NCBI GenBank assembly: GCA_964509505.1
Contig: CAZDYP010000018.1
Location: forward strand, 1 to 42,031
Origin: CAZDYP01 sp964509505
Lineage (GTDB): Bacteria; Chloroflexota; Anaerolineae; JACRMK01
DNA length: 42,031 nt
Direction of reading: 5' to 3'
Positions 10,142 to 17,674 of the stretch are shown here, in pieces. The notes under the pieces are model-generated. The model worked only from the letters and a program-made list of their open reading frames with translations, was not told where the DNA came from and made no database searches. The first letter of the stretch is position 1; each line of letters begins with the position of its first letter. The position numbers and the translations under genes are program-made.

Positions 10142-11701
10142 TTACCTTCCAATGCGCGTTTGACTTTGCTCCCGCATGAACTGTGCGACGTAATGCGGTC
10201 CCAAGCCGCTCTTGCCGCTGCTACCGCTGCCCTTCCAACCCCCAAATGATTGCACGCCTGGCCATGCGCCGGTCGTGGCGCCGCCGCGCCGATTGCTATA
10301 CGTCACGCCTGCTTCAATCGTATCAAAGAAGATTTGCACTTCTTTTTCGTCCTGCGAGAAGATGCCCGCCGTCAAACCGAAATCGCTATCATTCGCTAAC
10401 GCGATGGCTTCGTCCAGAGACTTGATCTTTGCCACCGACAGAATCGGCGCAAAGAACTCCTCTCTAAACATACGCGAAGTGGTGGGCAGTTGGTCCACAA
10501 TCGCAGGCTCGACGTAGAAACCATAAGCCTGGTCGCCGTCGCGCAACACATTGCCGCCATACACGACGTGCCCTTCTGCCCGTCCCGTTTGCAGTGCGCT
10601 CTCGTACGTTTTCACTGCGCCCGCATTGATGAGCGGACCAAGGAATGTGTCGCGCGCCAATGGGTCGCCAATCTGACGCGCCTTCGTCTTCTCAATGAGC
10701 TGTTCCATAAACGGCTGATAAATATCTGTGTGCAAGTAGAGACGGGAACACGCCGAGCATTTTTGCCCGCCCATGCCAAAAGCCGAACGCAACACGCCCT
10801 CCGTCGCATCGTCCAAATTCGCCGAGGGCATCACGATGGCAGGGTTCTTGCCCCCCATCTCGGTGATGCACGGCTTTGGAAATTTTTTCGAGAAGCGACG
10901 ATAGATATTCATCCCCACGTCCATCGAGCCCGTGAAAATGAACCCATCCACATTGAGATTCTCGATCAGCTCTTCGCCCACCGTGCCGCCGCCGCCCGTC
11001 AGGAAATTGAACACGCCATCCGGCAACCCCGCGTCGCGAAAGATTTCGTAAATCTTCAATCCGATGAATGGCGTATCGCTCGCCGGCTTGAACACCACCG
11101 CATTGCCCGCCACCAACGCGCCCGACGCCATACCCGTCGCCAACGCCAGCGGAAAGTTGAACGGCGCAACGACAGCCCACACCCCATAAGGCTTCAACAC
11201 ACTCTTCGTCTGTTCTGCGCCTGTGCCGCCCATCGGCTGCTCGTAGCCTCGGTGATCTTCCATTTGCTGCGCGTAATACAAAATCAGGTCAACCGTCTCC
11301 GACACCTCGGCGATGGCTTCGAAGCGATTCTTGCCGACTTCCATACACATCAACGCGGCCAGTTCGTATTGGCGTTGCTGCATGAGGTGCGCCGCTGTTC
11401 GCATGAGCGCGACCCGTTGCTGCCAGCCCCTATCGCGCCAGTCACGATAGGCAGACTTCGCCGCAGCAATCGCCGCTTGCGTATCGGCGCGGCTGCCTTT
11501 CTGAAATCTGCCAAGCACCATGCGCGTATCAGCAGGACTCGTATCGTTGAACGCGCCAGCCTCTGCCCTCACCGCTTTGCCGTTGATATACATTGGGTGG
11601 GTTTGTCCCAGCTGTTCGCGCACGTGACCAATCGCCGCGTCAAACGCGCGATGAAAATCGTCGCCCAACGAAGCGAGCGAAGCGTACGTAATTTTTTCCA
11701 T
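10142..11701 (-). CDS. L-glutamate gamma-semialdehyde (1-pyrroline-5-carboxylate) dehydrogenase
   Basis: About 519 residues, NAD(P)-dependent aldehyde dehydrogenase that oxidises glutamate semialdehyde to glutamate in proline and arginine catabolism. Visible motifs: APFNFPLA and VFKPASDTP for nucleotide binding, FTGSMDVG, the general base Glu281 in TEMGGKNPAIV and the nucleophile Cys315 in GGQKCSACSR. The C-terminal SNRRGGATTGAW and GWKGSGSSGKSGLG blocks are characteristic of the RocA/PutA-type subgroup and favour this call over other aldehyde dehydrogenases. ATG 11701 is preferred over ATG 11713 because GGAG stands six bases before it. No proline dehydrogenase gene is adjacent. It is transcribed alone, away from the RraA-like gene. 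Confidence 0.88.
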   Translation of the reverse strand: MEKITYASLASLGDDFHRAFDAAIGHVREQLGQTHPMYINGKAVRAEAGAFNDTSPADTRMVLGRFQKGSRADTQAAIAAAKSAYRDWRDRGWQQRVALMRTAAHLMQQRQYELAALMCMEVGKNRFEAIAEVSETVDLILYYAQQMEDHRGYEQPMGGTGAEQTKSVLKPYGVWAVVAPFNFPLALATGMASGALVAGNAVVFKPASDTPFIGLKIYEIFRDAGLPDGVFNFLTGGGGTVGEELIENLNVDGFIFTGSMDVGMNIYRRFSKKFPKPCITEMGGKNPAIVMPSANLDDATEGVLRSAFGMGGQKCSACSRLYLHTDIYQPFMEQLIEKTKARQIGDPLARDTFLGPLINAGAVKTYESALQTGRAEGHVVYGGNVLRDGDQAYGFYVEPAIVDQLPTTSRMFREEFFAPILSVAKIKSLDEAIALANDSDFGLTAGIFSQDEKEVQIFFDTIEAGVTYSNRRGGATTGAWPGVQSFGGWKGSGSSGKSGLGPHYVAQFMREQSQTRIGR

Positions 11702-11838
11702 GAGGTTCTCCATGATTGAAATTTAACACTCGAACACCACCACCTCTAAACTGTTCCGTAGGTGGTTGCTTGCTAGTCTGGCAATTCACTCGCGCCAAGT
11801 ATCATACACGAAATACTGCACAAATGACAATCGGAAAG

Positions 11839-11973
11839 TGGTCTTATGAAGTTTAAGAAAATAATCCCGTGACTGCTCGCGGTGAATGGACACATCCACC
11901 GCCCACCACGCGGGATGTGTCCATCCCGTGCGAGCGAGCATGGGGGAAATAATTTTTAAACTTCATTAGACCA
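11839..11973. repeat. 135-bp imperfect palindrome (MITE-like or giant hairpin)
   Basis: The ends TGGTCT-T-ATGAAGTTTAA and its inverted copy TTAAACTTCAT-T-AGACCA match at 17 of 18 positions. Internal inverted blocks include ATGGACACATCC with GGATGTGTCC and a CTCGC pairing. The whole folds back on itself. Its right end abuts the -35 box of the RraA-like gene. No transposase is nearby and no clear target duplication is seen. Confidence 0.7.
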
Positions 11974-12002
11974 TTGAGCTTTTGCGGCGTGAATGTTATA
12001 AT
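11974..12002 (+). promoter_or_regulatory. Sigma-70-type promoter of the RraA-like gene
   Basis: TTGAGC (11974-11979) and a perfect TATAAT (11997-12002) are separated by exactly 17 bases. The start of transcription is expected near 12009, leaving a short leader with AAAGGAG before ATG 12028. The -35 begins immediately after the 135-bp palindrome. Confidence 0.75.
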
Positions 12003-12027
12003 CCGCCCACAAATCAAAGGAGATTGC

Positions 12028-12717
12028 ATGACCCAAAGCCTCACTTCCCAACAGCTTGTCGCCTTACAAAAATTCGCCACGCCCAGCCTCTCGAATGGCA
12101 TCGAGACATTCAACGTGCGCCGCCGCAATCAAGGCTTCATGTCGCCCGACATTCAATGTCGTTACCCTGATATGCCGCCGATGATTGGCTATGCGTTCAC
12201 CGTGAAAATCCGCGCGATGCACGAACCCGAAACCCGACGCAACGTGAACGAGTATCGCCGCGCAGTGTACGCTGCGCCCGGCCCCAAAGTCATCGTCATT
12301 CAAGATTTAGATGAGGTCGTCGTCGGCTCGTTCTGGGGCGAAGTGAACGGCAACATCCACAAAGCGTTAGGCGCAGTCGGCACAGTGACCAACGGCGGCG
12401 TGCGCGATTTGAACGAAGTGCGCGCGCTCGGCGGCTTTCACTTCTTCTCAAAATATGTTCTCGTTTCGCACGCTTACGTGCATTTGGTAGATTGGGGCGT
12501 GCCTGTCGAAGTCGGCGGCTTGACCATCAAGCCCGGCGACTTGTTGCATGGCGACTTGCACGGCATCCTGCACATCCCGCACGATATCGCGCCCGAACTC
12601 GCCAAAGCCACCGCCGCAGTGGAACGTCGCGAGCGCATCATTATCAATGCGTGCCAAGACCCCAACTTCACCATCGAAAAACTCGAAGCCGCCTACAAAG
12701 AAATACAATCGTATTGA
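12028..12717 (+). CDS. RraA family protein (HMG/oxaloacetate aldolase-like)
   Basis: 229 residues. The RraA/DlpA fold is recognised by TVTNGGVRDLNEV (Arg126 and Asp127, the substrate and divalent-metal ligands) and KPGDLLHGDLHGILHIP. Family members of this length are usually metal-dependent 4-hydroxy-4-methyl-2-oxoglutarate aldolases or oxaloacetate decarboxylases; true RraA inhibitors of RNase E are shorter (about 160 residues), so an enzymatic role is more likely here. The start is ATG 12028, with AAAGGAG seven bases upstream and a good promoter at 11974-12002. A heptamer array follows directly after the stop. The precise substrate is undecided. Confidence 0.8.
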   Translation: MTQSLTSQQLVALQKFATPSLSNGIETFNVRRRNQGFMSPDIQCRYPDMPPMIGYAFTVKIRAMHEPETRRNVNEYRRAVYAAPGPKVIVIQDLDEVVVGSFWGEVNGNIHKALGAVGTVTNGGVRDLNEVRALGGFHFFSKYVLVSHAYVHLVDWGVPVEVGGLTIKPGDLLHGDLHGILHIPHDIAPELAKATAAVERRERIIINACQDPNFTIEKLEAAYKEIQSY

Positions 12718-12719
12718 TG

Positions 12720-12775
12720 GCGACTAGCGACTAGCAACTAACGACTAGCGACTAGCGACTAACAACTAGCGACTA
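12720..12775 (+). repeat. Heptamer array (RCRACTA), 8 direct units
   Basis: Eight contiguous 7-base units of the form (G/A)C(G/A)ACTA fill the gap between the RraA-like gene and the first STAS gene, and run directly into the AAGGAG ribosome-binding site of the latter. There is no inverted half. Confidence 0.9.
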
Positions 12776-12786
12776 AGGAGACCACT

Positions 12787-13125
12787 ATGGAATTTACCAC
12801 CAAACATTTGGAGCGCGCGACTTTGTTCACCATCACGGGGCGTGTGGATCATTCCACCGCGCCTGAGCTGCGGCAAGGTTTGATGAAAGCCATCGAGAGC
12901 GGACATCACAACCTCGTCGTGGATTTGAGCAGCGTCTCGTACATGGGCACGGCGGGCTTGAAAGTATTACAAGCCGCCGCCAAAACCGTGCGCGCGACCA
13001 TCCCCGCAGGCGATGTGCGATTGGCAGGGATGCCTGCCAATGTCAAAGAAGCGTTTGATTTAGTGGGCTTCACGCCGCTGTTCAAACTCTACGGCAATGC
13101 GGTCGAAGCCGTTGGCAGCTTCTAA
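12787..13125 (+). CDS. STAS-domain anti-sigma factor antagonist (first copy)
   Basis: 112 residues, a single SpoIIAA/RsbV-type STAS domain. The segment VVDLSSVSYMGTAGLKVL (44-61) aligns with the phosphorylation loop; the usual D-S is replaced by G-T, so Thr55 would be the candidate phosphorylated residue. Unphosphorylated STAS proteins of this class bind an anti-sigma kinase and release a sigma factor. AAGGAG lies directly upstream. The phosphatase gene begins two bases after the stop (TAA cc ATG), so the two are translationally coupled: the phosphatase is the likely activator of this protein. Confidence 0.9.
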   Translation: MEFTTKHLERATLFTITGRVDHSTAPELRQGLMKAIESGHHNLVVDLSSVSYMGTAGLKVLQAAAKTVRATIPAGDVRLAGMPANVKEAFDLVGFTPLFKLYGNAVEAVGSF

Positions 13126-13127
13126 CC

Positions 13128-14384
13128 ATGACCGCTCCTTTGATTGGCCAGGCGCCGCTCTTCACTGGGTTGCCGGATGACGAGCTCCAACGGCTTGCCG
13201 ATACGCTCACTGACCGACACGCGCCGACTGGCACGATTCTCTTCCGGGAAGGCGAAACAGGCGATCGCTTTTATATCATCATCGCGGGTCACGTCGAAAT
13301 CGTCAAGGCGCTTGGTACCGAAGACGAGCGTCGGTTGGCGCTGCGCGGCCCCGGCGAGTTCATCGGCGAGATGAGCCTGCTCAACCCCGATGGACTCCGC
13401 ACCGCAACCGCGCGGGTGCATGAAGACACGCGTCTGCTCGAATTGTCACGCGCCGATTTCGACGCGCTGCTCAGACGTCAACCACAATTGGGCTACTCGA
13501 TGGTGCGCGTGCTATCCACACGCCTCAACAACTCGCACAACGACGCCATCCGTGATCTGCACAACAAAAATCAACAACTGACGGAAGCTTACCATCAGCT
13601 CGCTGCGGCTTACGCCGAATTGCAAGCCGCGCAGGCGCAGCTCATCGAAAAGCAAAAATTGGAACGCGAATTGGAGATGGCGCGTGAGATTCAACAGAAC
13701 TTGCTGCCGCGCACATTGCCGCACTTCCCTGGCTTCGACTTCGGCGCGCTCATGCTGCCCGCTCTAGCCGTCGGCGGCGACCTATTCGACTTCATCCCCT
13801 TAGCTGATGGGCGCATGGGCATCGTCGTCGCCGACGTGTCGGAGAGCGGCATGCCCGCCGCGATTTTCATGGGGCTCGCGCGCAGTTTGTTGCGCGTCGA
13901 AGCAGGTCGTGTCACTTCACCGCGCGTCATGCTGCGCACGGTCAATCGCCACCTCCTCGGCATGAATGAATCGGGCATGTTCGTCACCGTGTTGTATGGC
14001 GTATTGGACGGCGCAACGCGCACCTTCACCTACGCGCGCGCGGGTCACACCTTGCCATTGGTCTTGGATGAACTGGGCGAAGCCTTACCCGTCACCTACA
14101 CATTGACGCAACCCTTGGGGTTGCTGGCTGAACCGTTGCTCGACGAGCAAAGCGTTATGATTCCGCCAGGCGGCACCTTGCTGCTCTACACGGATGGCGT
14201 GACCGATGCGATGGACGACGTGAACGAAAGCTTTGGGTTGGCACGTTTGCAGACCCATGCGCGAGACCGACGCCACAGCAGCGCGCAATCGCTATGCAGC
14301 GAAACGCTGCAAGCAGTGATAGCGCACACGCACAGCGCACAACAATTTGACGATATGACGCTGGTTGTCGTGCGCGCCTCATGA
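13128..14384 (+). CDS. cNMP-binding domain / PP2C (SpoIIE-type) phosphatase, first copy
   Basis: 418 residues. Residues 8-125 form a CRP-like cyclic-nucleotide-binding beta-roll, with the phosphate cassette GEFIGEMSLLNPDGLRTAT. A helical linker (about 145-190) rich in Ala, Gln and Glu looks like a coiled coil and ends in the MAREIQQNLLP segment common before RsbU/SpoIIE domains. The PP2C domain keeps the metal-binding Asp residues in VGGDLFD (216-221), VVADV (234-237) and DDMTLVVV, plus YTDGVTDA. The usual GDVxGKG is degraded to ADVSESG. Predicted role: dephosphorylate a STAS antagonist in response to a cyclic nucleotide bound at the N terminus. No separate ribosome site; coupled to the STAS gene. 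Confidence 0.9.
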   Translation: MTAPLIGQAPLFTGLPDDELQRLADTLTDRHAPTGTILFREGETGDRFYIIIAGHVEIVKALGTEDERRLALRGPGEFIGEMSLLNPDGLRTATARVHEDTRLLELSRADFDALLRRQPQLGYSMVRVLSTRLNNSHNDAIRDLHNKNQQLTEAYHQLAAAYAELQAAQAQLIEKQKLERELEMAREIQQNLLPRTLPHFPGFDFGALMLPALAVGGDLFDFIPLADGRMGIVVADVSESGMPAAIFMGLARSLLRVEAGRVTSPRVMLRTVNRHLLGMNESGMFVTVLYGVLDGATRTFTYARAGHTLPLVLDELGEALPVTYTLTQPLGLLAEPLLDEQSVMIPPGGTLLLYTDGVTDAMDDVNESFGLARLQTHARDRRHSSAQSLCSETLQAVIAHTHSAQQFDDMTLVVVRAS

Positions 14385-14394
14385 AAGTGGTGTT

Positions 14395-15651
14395 ATGAAA
14401 GCGCAACTCATCAGCCAAGTGCCGCTCTTCGCCTCATTGCCTGCCGCTGAGCTGGCAGAACTCGCGGCGTCGCTCAGCGAGCTGCCAGTTCCCGCAGGCG
14501 CGCAGCTCTTTCGTGAGGGCGAGCCGGGTGATCGCTTTTACATCATCTTGGCTGGGCGCATCGCCATCATCAAAGCGCTAGGCACACCGGACGAACAACG
14601 CTTGGCTCTGCGCCAGCGCGGCGAGTTTATTGGCGAGATGAGTTTGCTCAATCCCGATGGGCTCCGCATGGCGACAGCCATCGCGCAAGACGACGCGCGG
14701 GTGCTCGAACTATCGCGCGCTGATTTTGACGCGCTGCTCATACGCTACCCACAACTCGGTTACGCCATGGTGCGCGAGCTATCGTTGCGCCTCAGCATCT
14801 CGCACAACGACGCGTTGCGCGACCTCCATCAAAAAAATGCGCAACTGAGCGAAGCATACGCGCGGCTCTCGAAGGCGTACAGCGATTTGCAAGCCGCGCA
14901 GGCGCAGCTGATTGCTATGCGCGAGCTGGAACGTGAGCTGCAAATGGCGCGCGAGATTCAGCAAAGCCTCTTGCCACGCACATGCCCCCAACTCGCAGGG
15001 TTTGATTTCAGCGCGCGCATGATCCCTGCGCACGAAGTAGGCGGCGACTTCTACGATTTCATTCCCTTCGACGGCGAACGAGCGGGCATCGTCATTGGCG
15101 ATGTAGCCGGCAAAGGCATGCCCGCCGCAATTTTCATGTCGTTGACGCGCAGCTTACTGCGCGCCGAAGCGCGACGCGCCACTTCGCCCGCCGAAGCCTT
15201 GCAAAACGTGAATCGCAATTTGCTCGACCTCAGCGATGCGCGCATGTTGGTGACGATGGTGTATGGCATCCTGCACGCGCCGACGCGCACTTTTACCTAT
15301 GCGCGCGCTGGACATGAGCAGCCTCTCGTCTGTGATCACAGCGGGCAGCGCGTGAAACTCGCGCAGGGACATGGACTCGCGCTCGGTTTCTTCCCCACTG
15401 TGATCTGCGACGAACAAACGCTCACGCTGCCCCCCAACGGCGCCTTGTTGTTGTACACCGATGGCATCACCGATGCGCTGGATGCGCGCGACACACGCTT
15501 TGGGTTGGAAGGGTTGCAAGCCGTCGTGCAGCGACAATACCCGGCCGAAGCGTCAACGCTGTGCGAGCAAATTCTATACGCGGCGCAAACCCATGCCGAG
15601 ACAACGCCCCAATACGACGATATGACGCTCGTCATCGCACGCGCCCCCTAG
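14395..15651 (+). CDS. cNMP-binding domain / PP2C (SpoIIE-type) phosphatase, second copy
   Basis: 418 residues, the same length and architecture as its neighbour, starting 10 bases after the neighbour's stop. The cNMP cassette (GEFIGEMSLLNPDGLRMAT) is nearly identical, and the coiled-coil linker and MAREIQQSLLP segment are conserved. Here the PP2C motifs are canonical: VGGDFYDF, IGDVAGKGMPAA, YTDGITDA and DDMTLVIA. This copy is therefore the more confidently active phosphatase. The pair arose by tandem duplication; divergence is concentrated in the catalytic motif of the first copy. ATG 14395 was chosen because an upstream in-frame codon lies inside the preceding gene. Likely targets are the flanking STAS proteins. 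Confidence 0.9.
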   Translation: MKAQLISQVPLFASLPAAELAELAASLSELPVPAGAQLFREGEPGDRFYIILAGRIAIIKALGTPDEQRLALRQRGEFIGEMSLLNPDGLRMATAIAQDDARVLELSRADFDALLIRYPQLGYAMVRELSLRLSISHNDALRDLHQKNAQLSEAYARLSKAYSDLQAAQAQLIAMRELERELQMAREIQQSLLPRTCPQLAGFDFSARMIPAHEVGGDFYDFIPFDGERAGIVIGDVAGKGMPAAIFMSLTRSLLRAEARRATSPAEALQNVNRNLLDLSDARMLVTMVYGILHAPTRTFTYARAGHEQPLVCDHSGQRVKLAQGHGLALGFFPTVICDEQTLTLPPNGALLLYTDGITDALDARDTRFGLEGLQAVVQRQYPAEASTLCEQILYAAQTHAETTPQYDDMTLVIARAP

Positions 15652-15708
15652 CACCGCCGCGTTACCTATCCTCTATCCACAGAACCTCAGAACACAAGGA
15701 GCAAGCAC

Positions 15709-16113
15709 ATGGAGATCGCCATTTCGCAAGTCGAAAGCCGGGCGCCGGTGACGGTATTTCGCATCAAAGGCAAAATTGACGTGACTACCCACGCGCAGTT
15801 TGAGCAGCAAGCGCGCGAGGCGCACGCCGCAGGCATGAAAAATCTTTTGATTGATTTGAGTGAAGTCGCCTACATCAGCAGCGCTGGGTTGCAAGTATTA
15901 CATCGTCTCTTCTTACTGCTCCGCAGCGACACGCCGGCCGAACGCGACGAAGTGATGTGGCAAGGCATCCGCGCTGGCACGTTCAAGTCGCCGCATCTCA
16001 AATTGCTCAAACCCTCTCCAAGCGTCATGGAAGTGTTGACGCTGGTAGGTTACGATACATTTATCGAAATTCACGACGACTACCTGCAAGCCATCGCATC
16101 ATTTGGGGCGTGA
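15709..16113 (+). CDS. STAS-domain anti-sigma factor antagonist (second copy)
   Basis: 134 residues, longer than the first STAS protein because of an insertion after the central helix (SDTPAERDEVMWQGIRAGTF). The phosphorylation loop reads LIDLSEVAYISSAGLQVL (47-64), with Ser57/Ser58 at the expected site, unlike the Thr of the first copy. AAGGAG precedes ATG 15709 by eight bases. It closes the four-gene partner-switching block. No anti-sigma kinase (RsbW/SpoIIAB-type HATPase) or sigma factor is encoded beside it, so its partner must lie elsewhere. Confidence 0.88.
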   Translation: MEIAISQVESRAPVTVFRIKGKIDVTTHAQFEQQAREAHAAGMKNLLIDLSEVAYISSAGLQVLHRLFLLLRSDTPAERDEVMWQGIRAGTFKSPHLKLLKPSPSVMEVLTLVGYDTFIEIHDDYLQAIASFGA

Positions 16114-16132
16114 CAAGGAAATTATTTTTACC

Positions 16133-17674
16133 ATGAGGCCGCGCCTTTCTTTCTTTTTCCAACTTTCGTTATGCCTGTGGGCGCTCTGGCTCACCGCCTG
16201 CGCCTCGCGCGCCATTGACCGCCTCGTAATCATCGAAGTGGATGGGCAACAACTGCAGCGTCGCACGCAAGTCACCACTGTGCGCCAAGCGCTGGACGAA
16301 GCGCGCCTCAGCCTCAATCCCCTCGACCGCGTAAACCCTGACCTTAACGAACTGTTGGAGCGCAGCACACGCATCGTCATCACGCGCGTACGCGAAGAAG
16401 TGTTCACTGAGCAGCGCTTGCTTCCCTTCACGCGACAAATTTTGCGCGACGAGGCGCTGCCCGACAACGAAGCGCGCACGGTGCAGCTCGGTGTCAATGG
16501 GCGCGAGCTGGTCACGTATCGCGTGCGCTATGAGAACGGACAAGAAATCGAACGCGCGCTTAGCGAACGACACACGCTCGAAATTCCGCGCCCAGAAATT
16601 CTCGTCGTCGGCTCAAAGGGTTTGTTGAAACCCGCGACGTTCAAAGGCTCGATCTTTTACCTGAGTAACAACAACGCGTGGGTGATGCGTGACCGCAGCG
16701 ATGAAAAGCGCCCGCTCTCGTTTACGGGCGATCTGGATGGGCGCGTGTTCGCCGTCTCACCTGATGCGAAACGTCTGGTGTATTCGCGGCGCGCCTCGGT
16801 GGGCGGCGCGATTGGGCAATTCGGTCAACTTAATTCGTTGTGGGTCGTGGACACACGCATCATCGGCGAAGCGCCAACGGCATTGCCCATCGCGGACGCA
16901 CTCTATGCGGAATGGGTTGGCGACAATCAAATTGTGTATTCGACAGGTGAGCGCACGACAGGCGCGCCGGGTTGGAAGGCGCACAATGATTTGTGGGCGT
17001 TCGACCTGGTGACGAAAAACAAAACACAATTGCTCGCCCCCATCAAAGATATCGTCTATGCGTTCTGGGGCATGAGCTTCGCGCTCGCGCCCGATGGGCA
17101 ACGTCTGGTGTATGCGAGCGCGGACGAATTGGGTTTCATCAGCTTGGCGACAGGCAAACGCACGCCGCTGCAAAAATTTCCCGTCTATGAGACGAACGCG
17201 GGCTGGGTGTGGACGCCTGACGTGCGGTGGTCGCCCGACAGCCGTCTCGTCGTGGCGACGTTGCACACGCCCGCACCCGGCACGCCGAATCCAGAACGTG
17301 CGCACGTGTTCGGTGTGTGGGCAGTTAGCGCGGATGGCAAGTTCGCGGCCGCCGTCGCGCCAGAAACGGGCATGTTTGCGAACCCTGTCTGGTCGAAACA
17401 AAATCGCATCGCGTACGCGCAAGCGCAACGAGCGCAGCAAAGCGACGACAGCCAATACGATGTCTATGTCATGGATGCCGACGGCAGCGACAAGACACGC
17501 ATCTTCCCGCAACAAGGCGAACGCGGTCTCGTCCATCCGCAACTGGTGTGGTCAAGCGACGGGACACAACTGTTGATTGTGCAAGACGGCAACTTGTTCA
17601 TCGTCGCCGCAAACGGCAAAGGCTTCACGCAGCTCACCGCCGATGGCGGAGGGAGTCATCCGCAATGGCGGTGA
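16133..17674 (+). CDS. Lipoprotein with DUF348/G5 domains and a TolB-like propeller
   Basis: 513 residues. A lipoprotein signal ends in the lipobox LTAC (Cys23), so the protein is expected to be anchored on the outer face of the membrane. Residues about 33-85 resemble the DUF348 module of YabE-like proteins (VDGQQLQRRTQVTTVRQAL), and 95-160 a G5 domain (VRYENGQEIERAL). The remainder (about 185-513) is a TolB/WD40-type propeller with repeated SPDxxRLVY strands and a final SDGTQLLIV blade. G5 and DUF348 modules are linked with cell-wall or polysaccharide binding. ATG 16133 gives a proper signal peptide. The next gene starts inside its last codons, so the two are co-translated. Confidence 0.8.
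   Translation: MRPRLSFFFQLSLCLWALWLTACASRAIDRLVIIEVDGQQLQRRTQVTTVRQALDEARLSLNPLDRVNPDLNELLERSTRIVITRVREEVFTEQRLLPFTRQILRDEALPDNEARTVQLGVNGRELVTYRVRYENGQEIERALSERHTLEIPRPEILVVGSKGLLKPATFKGSIFYLSNNNAWVMRDRSDEKRPLSFTGDLDGRVFAVSPDAKRLVYSRRASVGGAIGQFGQLNSLWVVDTRIIGEAPTALPIADALYAEWVGDNQIVYSTGERTTGAPGWKAHNDLWAFDLVTKNKTQLLAPIKDIVYAFWGMSFALAPDGQRLVYASADELGFISLATGKRTPLQKFPVYETNAGWVWTPDVRWSPDSRLVVATLHTPAPGTPNPERAHVFGVWAVSADGKFAAAVAPETGMFANPVWSKQNRIAYAQAQRAQQSDDSQYDVYVMDADGSDKTRIFPQQGERGLVHPQLVWSSDGTQLLIVQDGNLFIVAANGKGFTQLTADGGGSHPQWR

Noticed and set aside
10490..11719. A 409-codon open frame on the plus strand
   Set aside because: It is antisense to the aldehyde dehydrogenase gene, whose motifs are unmistakable. 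Its protein is rich in His and Arg with no recognisable domain, as expected for a shadow frame in GC-rich DNA.
12720..12775. CRISPR array
   Set aside because: The heptamer units are contiguous with no spacers, and no cas genes are present.
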